Shown here: positions 8,122-15,756 of the stretch, piece after piece
How positions within the stretch are numbered: position 1 is the first letter of the stretch
How the letters are laid out: each line of letters begins with the position of its first letter
Source: Gammaproteobacteria bacterium
GTDB taxonomy: Bacteria > Pseudomonadota > Gammaproteobacteria > Steroidobacterales > Steroidobacteraceae
Assembly (NCBI GenBank): GCA_009692245.1
Contig: SHZN01000006.1
Location: 1 to 34,326, forward strand
Length of the DNA: 34,326 bases
Direction: 5' to 3'
Position numbers and translations under genes: made by a program
Notes under the pieces: model-generated
What the model was told of the DNA's origin: nothing
Database searches by the model: none
The model's input: only the letters and a program-made list of their open reading frames with translations

Positions 8122-9320
8122 GCAGGCTCTGGGACAAGGGCGCGTCACTCGATCGTCGCGTGCTGGAGTTCACGGCCGGCGAGGATCATGCACTCGACGA
8201 TCGACTGGTCGCTTACGACGTGCGCGCATCGATCGCCCACGCCGAAATGCTGGCCGAAGTGCGCCTGCTGTCTGCCGAGGACCTGGGGAAGATCCGCGAC
8301 GGCCTGATCGAGATTGGCGCGGAACATTCGCGCGGCGAATGGCGCGTGCCGCTCGAACAGGAAGACGGGCAGACCGCACTTGAGGCGCGGCTCACGGTGC
8401 GCATCGGGCAGGCAGGAGCGCGCATCCACCTCGGCCGCTCCCGCAACGACCAGGTGCTCGCAGCCTTGCGGCTCTACATGCGCGATGCCGTCGCGGGCCT
8501 GGCGGCCGCCGCGGATGCGGTGGCCGACGCGTTGCTCGCAATCGCCGCACGCCAGGGTGAAGTTGTATTGCCCGGCTATACGCACATGCAGCAGGCGATG
8601 CCGAGCTCCGTCGACTGGTGGGCGCGCGGCTTCGCTGCCGAAATCCGCGACGACGCCGAGGGCGTGCGCCAGACGCTACGCCGCATCAACCGCAATCCGC
8701 TCGGGTCTGCGGCGGGTTTCGGCACGCCCAATCTGCCAATCTCGCGCGAAGCGACGCGGCAACGGCTCGGATTCGATGACGTGCAGGAACCGGTCACTTC
8801 GGTCCAGCTTTCACGCGGCAAGGCGGAATCCCAAGTCCTGTTCGAGGTGACGCTGCTGATGCAGGATCTCGGCCGGCTGGCGACGGATCTGCTCCTGTTC
8901 TACACGCGCGAATTCGCCTTTGTCGAATTGCCGCCAGAGATGACCACCGGCTCATCGATCATGCCGCAGAAACGGAATCCCGACGTCTTCGAGCTGATCC
9001 GCGGACGCTCCGCGACTGCGCTTGCCTGCCTCGTCGAGGTCCTGAGTGTTTACTCACGCCTGCCATCCGGGTACAACCGGGACTTGCAGCTCATCAAGGC
9101 GCCGCTGTTTCGCGGTATCGACGTCTGCTCGCAGGTGCTGGCGGTACTGCCGGCGGCACTCGAGGGCCTGCGGTTCCAGCCGGAAAATATCCGGCTCGAC
9201 CCTTCGATACAGGCCGCGGCGCGTGCAAACGAGCTGGTGGTCAAGGAAGGCATTCCGTTCCGCGACGCCTATCGCCGTGTTGCCGAAGAGATCGAAAAGG
9301 AAAGCGGAGGTCAATCATGA
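8118..9320 (+). CDS. argH: Argininosuccinate lyase
   Basis: The last arginine step splits argininosuccinate to arginine and fumarate. The 400-residue protein has the fumarase/aspartase superfamily signature GSSIMPQKRN at 278-287, plus HLGRSRNDQV near residues 98-107 and YTHMQQAMPSS (the catalytic His region). Length is a little below the typical 430-460, mainly at the C-terminus. The start is GTG at 8118, overlapping the argB stop (GTGA). The stop overlaps the next small gene by ATGA. The fumarate it releases could feed the fumarase encoded further along, but that gene is a separate unit. Confidence 0.93.
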   Translation: MSRLWDKGASLDRRVLEFTAGEDHALDDRLVAYDVRASIAHAEMLAEVRLLSAEDLGKIRDGLIEIGAEHSRGEWRVPLEQEDGQTALEARLTVRIGQAGARIHLGRSRNDQVLAALRLYMRDAVAGLAAAADAVADALLAIAARQGEVVLPGYTHMQQAMPSSVDWWARGFAAEIRDDAEGVRQTLRRINRNPLGSAAGFGTPNLPISREATRQRLGFDDVQEPVTSVQLSRGKAESQVLFEVTLLMQDLGRLATDLLLFYTREFAFVELPPEMTTGSSIMPQKRNPDVFELIRGRSATALACLVEVLSVYSRLPSGYNRDLQLIKAPLFRGIDVCSQVLAVLPAALEGLRFQPENIRLDPSIQAAARANELVVKEGIPFRDAYRRVAEEIEKESGGQS

Positions 9321-9547
9321 AGAGCTGGATCAAGCCATTGGCCGGTATCGTGCTGATCACCGCAGGCGCCCTCGGCCTGACCTACGGTGAATTCACCTAT
9401 ACGAAGGACACGCACGAGGCCAGTCTCTGGAGCCTGGAATTGTCGTACAAGGAAAAGGAAACAATCGACGTCCCTAAGTGGGCAAGCGTCGGCGCAATCG
9501 GGGCGGGTGTGCTATTGCTGGTCTTTGGCCGAAAATCAGGGGGATGA
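9317..9547 (+). CDS. Small two-helix membrane protein
   Basis: The 76-residue product has one hydrophobic helix at about 7-23 (PLAGIVLITAGALGL), a polar 30-residue middle with TKDTHEASLWSLELSYKEKE, and a second helix at about 54-71 ending in RKSGG. This is the shape of small conserved inner-membrane proteins of unknown function. It overlaps the argH stop by ATGA, so it is translated with the arginine operon. Its next neighbour overlaps by ATGA as well. No function is claimed. Confidence 0.7.
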   Translation: MKSWIKPLAGIVLITAGALGLTYGEFTYTKDTHEASLWSLELSYKEKETIDVPKWASVGAIGAGVLLLVFGRKSGG

Positions 9548-9849
9548 CGATGAGAATGATCCTGATTGCGGCAACCGCCTGTGCAACCACTGCCTGCGGT
9601 GGTCCCGGAGGTCCGGGTGGTCCGGATGTCATGGGTGACTATGGCGGCGACAGCTGCACTTACGAAAATATGTCGCTGCGAGCGGATGGTGTCGCGAGCG
9701 TCACCTGGAACGGAGCGGAGATCGCCCTCCAGTATCGCCAGGAGGGCGCCAAGATCACCATGATCAAACCGAATGGCAGTTCCAGCTTGTTCACGCTCAA
9801 GGGAAACGACCTGGTACTGGAACATTCGATGTTCTGTACGCGCAAGTGA
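9544..9849 (+). CDS. Small putative secreted or lipoprotein
   Basis: Start chosen at ATG 9544, which overlaps the previous stop (ATGA); another ATG is at 9550. The 101-residue product has a short hydrophobic N-terminus (MILIAATACATTAC), with C13 or C18 as possible lipidated cysteines, although neither lipobox is ideal. A GGPGGPGGP linker follows, then a predicted beta-rich domain with three Cys. I recognise no family. A frame open back to 9478 exists, but it would overlap the upstream gene heavily and hide the signal sequence. Confidence 0.6.
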   Translation: MTMRMILIAATACATTACGGPGGPGGPDVMGDYGGDSCTYENMSLRADGVASVTWNGAEIALQYRQEGAKITMIKPNGSSSLFTLKGNDLVLEHSMFCTRK

Positions 9850-10385
9850 AGGCCCTGTTGTTGGTCTGCTGCGTGCTGCTGTCCGCCTGCACAAAGCCTG
9901 CGGAACCGCCGGAGCCCGCCGATCCGCCGGGGCCCGCACTGCTTTTCGCAGGCGGCCATGGCGACTTGAGTGCCGAGGAGCGGCTGCAGGTATTCAATCA
10001 ACTCGGGCTCAGTCTCACACCGGACGGCAAGGGCTACATCGACCAGGTCTGCGGCCAGCCCGCTGACGCCAGGGTCGAGTTCCGCGACTTGAACTCGGAC
10101 GGCCGGCAGGAAGTACTGGTGATCTTCGGCAATTCCTGCACGTCCGGGCACGCCGAAAGTTCCGCGGTGCTGCTGATACGGGATGACAGCGGACATCTGC
10201 AGCACAATCTTGGTTTTCCGGCGTCAAGCGCGGATCCGCTGCCGGAAATGAATTTCGGCTATCCGGATCTCCTGATAGGGGGCCCGGGATTCTGTTTCCC
10301 CGTGTGGCGCTGGAATGGAAAAGAGTACATTGGACTGCGCAATGACCCGCAGATGCCGGGTGGCTGCGATCACTTGAACGACTGA
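9846..10385 (+). CDS. Putative lipoprotein with VCBS/FG-GAP-like repeat
   Basis: The start is GTG 9846, overlapping the previous stop (GTGA). The 179-residue product has a clear lipobox LLSAC at C15, then a Pro/Ala/Glu-rich linker, so it is predicted to be anchored to the periplasmic face of a membrane. DLNSDGRQEVLV in the middle matches the calcium-binding DxNxDG pattern of VCBS/FG-GAP-like repeats. Several Cys (CGQP, NSCTSG, FCFP, GGCD) could form disulfides. The function is unknown. It ends the run of overlapping genes that began with argR. Confidence 0.68.
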   Translation: MKALLLVCCVLLSACTKPAEPPEPADPPGPALLFAGGHGDLSAEERLQVFNQLGLSLTPDGKGYIDQVCGQPADARVEFRDLNSDGRQEVLVIFGNSCTSGHAESSAVLLIRDDSGHLQHNLGFPASSADPLPEMNFGYPDLLIGGPGFCFPVWRWNGKEYIGLRNDPQMPGGCDHLND

Positions 10386-10403
10386 ACGGGGGCAACCAGG
10401 ACC

Positions 10404-11093
10404 ATGCGTCACGGTGAATGGCACAAATCCAGTCGCATCGGCTGGTTGCGCGCAGCGGTGCTGGGCGCCAACGATGGAATCGTCTCGACGGCCAGTCTCG
10501 TGATCGGCGTTGCCACCGCCGGCGCCACGCCGAGCGCCGTGCTGATCGCTGGAACCGCGGGCTTGGTCGCAGGCGCGATGTCCATGGCCGCCGGTGAATA
10601 TGTCTCAGTGAGTTCGCAGTCGGACACCGAGCAATCGGACCTCGCGCGAGAGCGCAAGGAACTTGAAACCGACGTCGAAGCCGAACATCGCGAACTCGCT
10701 GCGATCTATGTCGGTCGCGGCCTCGACCAAGCGCTCGCGACGCAGGTTTCGAATCAATTGATGGCGCATGACGCGCTGGGCGCGCACGCGCGCGACGAAC
10801 TCGGCATCTCGGAGATCGTGCGGGCGCGACCAGTGCAGGCAGCGATCGCCTCTGCCCTCTCCTTCGCGGTCGGCGCCGCGCTTCCACTGCTGACCGTCGT
10901 CATCGTGCCGCATGCAATGATGCTTTCACTGGTCGCGACTCTGTCGCTCGCGTTCCTGGCATTGCTCGGCGGTATCGCGGCGAGGGTCGGCGGCGCGCGA
11001 ATCTCGATCGGCGCCATCCGCGTGACATTCTGGGGTGCGCTGGCAATGGCCCTGACGGCCGCGGTAGGGAGTCTGTTCGGCGTCATCGCCTGA
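10404..11093 (+). CDS. VIT1/CCC1 family Fe(II)/Mn(II) transporter
   Basis: The 229-residue integral membrane protein matches the VIT/CCC1 family. The N-terminal RAAVLGANDGIVSTASLVIG, then AGLVAGAMSMAAGEYVSVSSQ, is the family's first two helices. A soluble metal-binding helical segment follows (RERKELETDVEAEHRELAAIY, about 88-108), then three more helices to the C-terminus. Such proteins move Fe2+ or Mn2+ out of the cytosol. ATG 10404 has AGGA upstream. It starts 18 bp after the lipoprotein gene and may be co-transcribed. Confidence 0.9.
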   Translation: MRHGEWHKSSRIGWLRAAVLGANDGIVSTASLVIGVATAGATPSAVLIAGTAGLVAGAMSMAAGEYVSVSSQSDTEQSDLARERKELETDVEAEHRELAAIYVGRGLDQALATQVSNQLMAHDALGAHARDELGISEIVRARPVQAAIASALSFAVGAALPLLTVVIVPHAMMLSLVATLSLAFLALLGGIAARVGGARISIGAIRVTFWGALAMALTAAVGSLFGVIA

Positions 11094-11106
11094 ACGGCAG
11101 TGCGGC

Positions 11107-11793
11107 GTGACGACCACTACACTGGACAATCCAGTCTGGCATTCGCTGACGTCCCAACATGCAGCGCTTGCGATCACGGCGGCTGACGCCGCAAAGTACC
11201 CGGCGGCGATCGCGCCATTTGCCGCAGTCGGCGATACACCTGGCCGCGCTGCAACGCAGCTGGCAAGCCTGATCGGGGACAGCGAGTCCGTGTATCTCGT
11301 GGGCGTGGCGCCTGAACCGCCAGCCGGCTGGATGCTCGAACAGGGGAAACCCTGCCTGCAGATGATCTGTCACGCGCCGCCTGCCGAAATTCCGGGTCCA
11401 CCGGTCACCGAGATGTCCGAATTGCAGCGCGACGACATGCTGGCCCTGACGGCACTCGTGTTCCCGGGATTTTTCCGGCCGCGCACGCTGGAAATGGGGC
11501 GCTATCTCGGAATCTACGATGGCAAGCGGCTCGCTGCGATGGCGGGCGAACGCATGCGGCTCGACGGGTTCCAGGAGATCAGCGCCGTTTGCACGCATCC
11601 GGACTACACCGGCCGCCGCTACGCGCAGCGACTGGTCTCGCAGGTCAGTCGCGGCGCATTCGAGCGCGGCTTCGTGCCATTCCTGCACGTGTACCATGAC
11701 AATGCCCGCGCAATCGCCGTCTACCGCGAGCTGGGATTCATCAACCGCAGGAACATGCCACTCTGGTCGATGCACAAAGCCGGCAATGATTGA
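11107..11793 (+). CDS. GNAT family N-acetyltransferase (FR47-like)
   Basis: The 228-residue protein has a divergent N-terminal half and a C-terminal GNAT fold. LGIYDGKRLAAMAGERM is the beta4 region, ISAVCTHPDYTGRRYAQRL is the acetyl-CoA loop, and HVYHDNARAIAVYRELGF is the last helix-strand. It is closest to FR47-like acetyltransferases; the substrate is unknown. The start is GTG at 11107, 13 bp after the transporter gene. The stop overlaps the start of a second GNAT gene, so this is a tandem pair of unlike acetyltransferases. Confidence 0.82.
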   Translation: MTTTTLDNPVWHSLTSQHAALAITAADAAKYPAAIAPFAAVGDTPGRAATQLASLIGDSESVYLVGVAPEPPAGWMLEQGKPCLQMICHAPPAEIPGPPVTEMSELQRDDMLALTALVFPGFFRPRTLEMGRYLGIYDGKRLAAMAGERMRLDGFQEISAVCTHPDYTGRRYAQRLVSQVSRGAFERGFVPFLHVYHDNARAIAVYRELGFINRRNMPLWSMHKAGND

Positions 11794-12289
11794 AACGGAA
11801 CGACTGGTCCTCACGCATCTTGCCAATCGCGATGCCGAATTCATCCGCGGACTCCTGAATGAACCGTCGTTCCTTCGTTTCATCGGCGATCGCGGTGTAC
11901 GCACGGCGGATGACGCGTGCCGCTACATCCAGGATGGCCCCGTGGCGAGCTATGCACGCTACGGTTACGGCCTGCTCCGGGTCGGACTCAAATCCGGCGA
12001 CACGCCGATCGGTATCTGTGGCGTGCTGAAGCGCGACACATTGCCCGAACCGGATCTCGGCTTTTCCCTGCTACCAGCCTGGTGGTCGATGGGCTATGCC
12101 CATGAGGCGGCAAGCGGCGTCATGCAACATGCGCGCGGCGAACTCGGCGTCGGCCGCATCCTGGCGATCACGTCGGTGGACAATTAGTCGTCGATCAAGC
12201 TCCTCGGCAAGCTGGGATTGCGCTTCGAACGGATGATCCGGCTCGGCGACGACACCGAAGAGCTGCGGCTGTTCGCCTCCGAGCCATGA
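11786..12289 (+). pseudogene. RimJ/RimL-type GNAT gene interrupted by an in-frame TAG
   Basis: The frame starts at ATG 11786 inside the end of the preceding gene with MIETERLVLTHLANRD, a standard RimJ-like beginning. It runs through IGICGVLKRD and LLPAWWSMGYAHEA to an amber codon at 12185-12187, just after ITSVDN. The same frame then continues with SSIKLLGKLGLRFERMIRL and ends in TGA 12287-12289, overlapping tag by ATGA. The SSIKLLGKLGLRFE segment is the conserved last helix of GNAT enzymes, normally preceded by DNxxS. The TAG therefore replaces one sense codon (CAG to TAG would be one change) in an otherwise intact gene. It could be a recent nonsense mutation, a sequencing error or readthrough. 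Confidence 0.82.
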
Positions 12290-12849
12290 AGCGCTGCGCC
12301 TGGGCTGCTACACCGCTTGGTATCGCCTATCACGATGCCGAGTGGGGCGTGCCCGTGCACGATGACCGCATCCTGTTCGAGTTCATCACACTGGAGGGCG
12401 CCCAGGCAGGCCTCAGCTGGGAAACTATCCTGAAGAAGCGTGACGCCTATCGCGTGGCATTCGCGGGATTCGATCCGCGGCGCGTGGCTCGCTTCACGCC
12501 CGCCCGTTGCAGGACACTCATGGACAACGCGGGCATCGTGCGCAACCGGCTCAAGATCGGGAGCACCGTGTCGAATGCGAAAGCATTCCTGGCGGTCCAG
12601 CGCGAATTCGGCACGTTCGATACGTTCCTATGGGACTTCGTGGGCGGCGAGCCCCTGGTCAATCGCTGGCGCTCCTCGAAGCAAGTCCCTGCCCGTACGG
12701 GACTTTCCGACGCCCTCAGCAAGGAGCTGCAGCGCCGGGGATGCCGCTTCATCGGCTCGACCATCTGCTACGCTTTCATGCAGGCGGTCGGCATAGTGAA
12801 CGATCACGCGACCGACTGCTTCCGTTACCGGCGCTGTGCCAAGGACTGA
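12286..12849 (+). CDS. tag: DNA-3-methyladenine glycosylase I
   Basis: The 187-residue enzyme removes 3-methyladenine from alkylated DNA in base excision repair. The zinc ligands of E. coli Tag (C4, H17, H175, C179) are present as C4, H16, H174 and C178. The family segments RCAW, YHDAEWG, EGAQAGLSWETIL and IGSTICYAFMQA are all clear. The ATG overlaps the stop of the broken GNAT gene. Length is normal. Confidence 0.95.
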   Translation: MKRCAWAATPLGIAYHDAEWGVPVHDDRILFEFITLEGAQAGLSWETILKKRDAYRVAFAGFDPRRVARFTPARCRTLMDNAGIVRNRLKIGSTVSNAKAFLAVQREFGTFDTFLWDFVGGEPLVNRWRSSKQVPARTGLSDALSKELQRRGCRFIGSTICYAFMQAVGIVNDHATDCFRYRRCAKD

Positions 12850-12855
12850 GGAGCC

Positions 12856-13857
12856 ATGCTGTTCCTCGATCGCCAGGACGTCATCGCGCTGTTGCCGATT
12901 GCAGATTGCATCACCGCGGTCGAGCGCGCCTTTACCGCCCATGCGGCGGGGGAATTACCGATCACCCCCGGCGTTCTCGGCGCGCACGTCGCAGGCGGCG
13001 GATTCCACATCAAGACCGCAGTTCTGGGTTCCGGTTCCGGCTACTTCGCCGCGAAGATCAATGCGAACTTCCCTGGCAATCCAGAGCGGCACGGGCTGCC
13101 TGCGATCCAGGGCATGATCGGCCTGTTCGACACCGCCAATGGCCGCCCGCTCGCACTCCTCGACTCGATCGAGATCACGACGCTGCGCACGGCAGCGGCC
13201 AGTGCGATCGCGGCGCGGAATCTCGCCCGCGCCGATGCTTCGACACTTGCGATCTGCGGTTACGGCAACCAGGGCCGCGCTCACCTGCGCGCCCTGCTCC
13301 AGGTGCGGAAGTTGCGGCGTGCGCTGGCCTACGATCGCGACCCATCGCGCGCGGAGATATTTGCGCGGGAAATGGCGCCGGAATCCGGCATCGAGATAGC
13401 GCCGACAGACAATCTTGCTGCCGCGGTGCAAGACTGCGATATCTGCGTCACCTGTACGCCGGCGCGCGGGGCATTCATTCGCGTCGAACATTTGCGACCC
13501 GGCCAGTTCTTCGCGGCCGTCGGCGCCGACAGTGAAGGGAAGCAGGAATTCGAACCCGAGGTGTTGCGCCGCGCGATCGTCGTTGCCGATATCGTCACGC
13601 AGGCCGTCACGATGGGTGAGCTGCAGCATGCGATCGCGGCGGGCCTGATGACCGCCGCCGATGTGCACGCCGATCTTGGGCAGATCGTGAGCGGCCAGCG
13701 CCCCGGGCGCACATCCGAAGACCAGATATTCATCTTTGACAGCACCGGGACGGCGTTGCAGGACGTCGCAGCGGCGGCAATGGTGTACGAGCGTGCTTTG
13801 CAGGCCGGTCGTGGTCTGAAGCTGTCACTGACCGGCCGGGGTGAATCCGGTGTTTGA
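12856..13857 (+). CDS. Ornithine cyclodeaminase / mu-crystallin family protein
   Basis: The 333-residue NAD(P)-dependent protein shows the family pattern: FHIKTA and YFAAKINANFPGN with the two substrate-contacting lysines, LDSIEITTLRTAAASAIAAR, the Rossmann motif ICGYGNQGRAH near residue 132, and VGADSEGKQEFEPEVL. Members include ornithine cyclodeaminase, alanine dehydrogenase and delta1-pyrroline/piperideine-2-carboxylate reductases, so the exact substrate cannot be set. GAGGAG precedes the ATG. It overlaps a LysE-type exporter gene, which suggests work on a basic or cyclic amino acid. Confidence 0.85.
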   Translation: MLFLDRQDVIALLPIADCITAVERAFTAHAAGELPITPGVLGAHVAGGGFHIKTAVLGSGSGYFAAKINANFPGNPERHGLPAIQGMIGLFDTANGRPLALLDSIEITTLRTAAASAIAARNLARADASTLAICGYGNQGRAHLRALLQVRKLRRALAYDRDPSRAEIFAREMAPESGIEIAPTDNLAAAVQDCDICVTCTPARGAFIRVEHLRPGQFFAAVGADSEGKQEFEPEVLRRAIVVADIVTQAVTMGELQHAIAAGLMTAADVHADLGQIVSGQRPGRTSEDQIFIFDSTGTALQDVAAAAMVYERALQAGRGLKLSLTGRGESGV

Positions 13858-14482
13858 CTCGCAGGTCGTCACATGCACGATCGTCGCCGCGGCGATGACT
13901 ATGATTCCAGGCGCGGATACGATGCTGGTCGTGCGCAATGTGCTGCGCGGCGGGCGACGCGACGGATTCTTCACGGCGCTCGGCATCTGTTGCGGTCTAT
14001 ATGTCCACGGGCTGCTCTCTGCGCTCGGGATCTCCATGATCCTGATGCACTCGGCGACCGCCTGCACGGTCCTGAAGATTGCCGGCGCCGGCTATCTCGC
14101 GTGGCTGGGCTTCAATTCGCTGCGCAGCGCCGCGCGCGAACGCCGCGTCGCGGACCCGGCAGCAATCGTCCGGGCGGCGGTGACGCCCGCGCGCTGTTTT
14201 CGCGAGGGTTTCCTGACGAATGTCCTGAACCCCAAGGTGATCGCGTTCTACCTGGCGCTGCTGCCGCAGTTCATCGGACCGGCGGACCCGGTACTGCTGA
14301 AATCGCTGCTGCTGGCCGCGATCCACTTCGCGGAAGGCATCGACTGGTTCGCAATCGTGTCCTGGATCGTGGATCGCTCCCGCCATTTCTTCATGCACCC
14401 CGGCATGCGGCGCTGGCTCGACGCCATCTGCGGCACGATATTGGTTGGCCTCGGCCTGCGCCTGGCGATGCAGCAGCGTTGA
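13841..14482 (+). CDS. LysE/RhtB family amino acid exporter
   Basis: The 213-residue membrane protein has about six helices and the family motif near residue 23, PGADTMLVVRN (usually PGPDT), followed by GGRRDGFFTALGICCG. The conserved NVLNPKVIAFYLALLPQF is in the middle. It should export an amino acid across the inner membrane. The start is uncertain: GTG 13841 puts the motif at the usual distance, while GTG 13850 has a better-spaced GGGGTGA. Either overlaps the ornithine cyclodeaminase family gene. The Pro-to-Ala change in the motif is unusual. Confidence 0.82.
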   Translation: MNPVFDSQVVTCTIVAAAMTMIPGADTMLVVRNVLRGGRRDGFFTALGICCGLYVHGLLSALGISMILMHSATACTVLKIAGAGYLAWLGFNSLRSAARERRVADPAAIVRAAVTPARCFREGFLTNVLNPKVIAFYLALLPQFIGPADPVLLKSLLLAAIHFAEGIDWFAIVSWIVDRSRHFFMHPGMRRWLDAICGTILVGLGLRLAMQQR

Positions 14483-14865
14483 TGCACCATATATCGAGCG
14501 TCGCGTTGCTGGTTCGGGACTATGACGAAGCGATCCGCTGCTTCACGCAGGCGCTGCGCTTCGTGCTTCTCGAGGATGAGCAACGGGACGGCGGCAAGCG
14601 TTGGGTACGCGTGTCGCCATCAGCCAGCGGCGCAGCCCTGCTGCTCGCAAGAGCTGCCACGCCGGAACAGGAACGCGCTGTCGGTAACCAGACCGGCGGC
14701 CGGGTTTTCATGTTCCTGCACACCGATGACTTCGACGCCGACTTCGAGTACATGAAGGCGCATGGCGTCCGGTTCACCGAGACGCCGCGCCATGAAGCCT
14801 ACGGCACCGTGGTCGTGTTCCTCGACCTGTACGGAAACAAGTGGGACCTGATCGGCCCGGCATAA
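14482..14865 (+). CDS. VOC superfamily (glyoxalase/bleomycin-resistance fold) protein
   Basis: The 127-residue protein begins MHHISSVALLVRDYDEAIRC, typical of a VOC first strand with a metal-ligand His at 3. It continues with FMFLHTDDFDADFEYMKAHG and the terminal FLDLYGNKWDLI, giving the two beta-alpha-beta3 modules of the fold. Members include glyoxalase I, dioxygenases and resistance proteins; the substrate is unknown. The ATG overlaps the exporter stop (TGATG), so the genes are probably coupled. Confidence 0.82.
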   Translation: MHHISSVALLVRDYDEAIRCFTQALRFVLLEDEQRDGGKRWVRVSPSASGAALLLARAATPEQERAVGNQTGGRVFMFLHTDDFDADFEYMKAHGVRFTETPRHEAYGTVVVFLDLYGNKWDLIGPA

Positions 14866-14881
14866 GGATTAAGATCTGACA

Positions 14882-15307
14882 ATGGGAAAAGCGGCGGATG
14901 TCCGAGCGACCGGCCGTTGCCTTTGCGGCGCGGTGCGGTTCTCCATTCGCGGCCCGCTACGTTCATCGGTTGTCGCCTGCCATTGCACGACCTGCCGCAA
15001 GTTCACCGGCGGCCTCTGGGTCGGCACCTGCGCCCGCAAGGAACACGTCGTTATCGAACGCGGCGACACGCTGAAGTGGTACCGTTCCTCCGCGGAAGCG
15101 CAACGCGGGTTCTGCGCCAATTGCGGTTCAGGCCTGTTCTGGGAAGGCGACGACGAGCCGCTTTGGTCGATCGCCGCCGGCTCGCTCGATGAGCCGACGG
15201 GCCTCAAGCTCGCCGTGCATTCCTGGACCGCAGAAAGCGCAGACTACTGGAGTTTCGATCCCGGCATTCCGACCAGGCCGGGACCATCGGGCTTGAGAGA
15301 GCCCTGA
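14882..15307 (+). CDS. GFA (DUF636) family zinc protein
   Basis: The 141-residue protein has the full zinc pattern of the GFA family: CLCGAVRF (residues about 13-20), CHCTTCRKFTG, and FCANCGSGLFW. The family is named after glutathione-dependent formaldehyde-activating enzyme, but most members, including short ones like this, have no proven activity. It begins 16 bp after the VOC gene. ATG 14882 is preceded by a weak purine-rich stretch. Confidence 0.88.
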   Translation: MGKAADVRATGRCLCGAVRFSIRGPLRSSVVACHCTTCRKFTGGLWVGTCARKEHVVIERGDTLKWYRSSAEAQRGFCANCGSGLFWEGDDEPLWSIAAGSLDEPTGLKLAVHSWTAESADYWSFDPGIPTRPGPSGLREP

Positions 15308-15333
15308 CATCGTTTGATCAAGGGGGACTTGTC

Positions 15334-15750
15334 ATGAACAAGAAGTTTCTTATTGCGTGGCTCGTGATGTTCGTCGCCTACATCGCAGGCGGATTCATCG
15401 TCCATCACGCGCTGCTGAGCGAGGACTACCTGGCGCTGCCGAACCTGTTCCGTTCGGAAGCAGATGCGCAGCCGATCTTCTACCTGATGATCGTCGCCCA
15501 CGTGCTGATGGCGGGCGCCTTCACCTGGATCTATGCGCGCGGCGTTGAGAACAGGCCGTGGCTCGGACAGGGCCTGCGCTTTGGCCTCGCAGTTGCCCTG
15601 CTGTGCGTCGCGCCGATCTACATGATTTATTACGTCGTGCAGCCGATGCCGGGCATGCTGACCGTCAAGCAGATCGTGTTTGACAGCATCATGACCCTCA
15701 TCCTTGGCGGCATCGTCGCTTTCCTGTATCGCGGTCAGGGACGAGCCTGA
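15334..15750 (+). CDS. Four-helix conserved membrane protein
   Basis: The 138-residue protein has four predicted helices: about 5-25 (LIAWLVMFVAYIAGGFIV), 49-68, 80-100 and 112-130. The loop between the first two is acidic and contains LLSEDYLALPNLFRSE. I do not recognise a named family. AAGGGGGA lies just before the ATG, a strong ribosome site. It is 6 bp before the Rieske-flavoprotein gene and opens the redox/oxidase block, so a role around respiration is possible but not shown. Confidence 0.75.
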   Translation: MNKKFLIAWLVMFVAYIAGGFIVHHALLSEDYLALPNLFRSEADAQPIFYLMIVAHVLMAGAFTWIYARGVENRPWLGQGLRFGLAVALLCVAPIYMIYYVVQPMPGMLTVKQIVFDSIMTLILGGIVAFLYRGQGRA

Positions 15751-15756
15751 GCCAGC

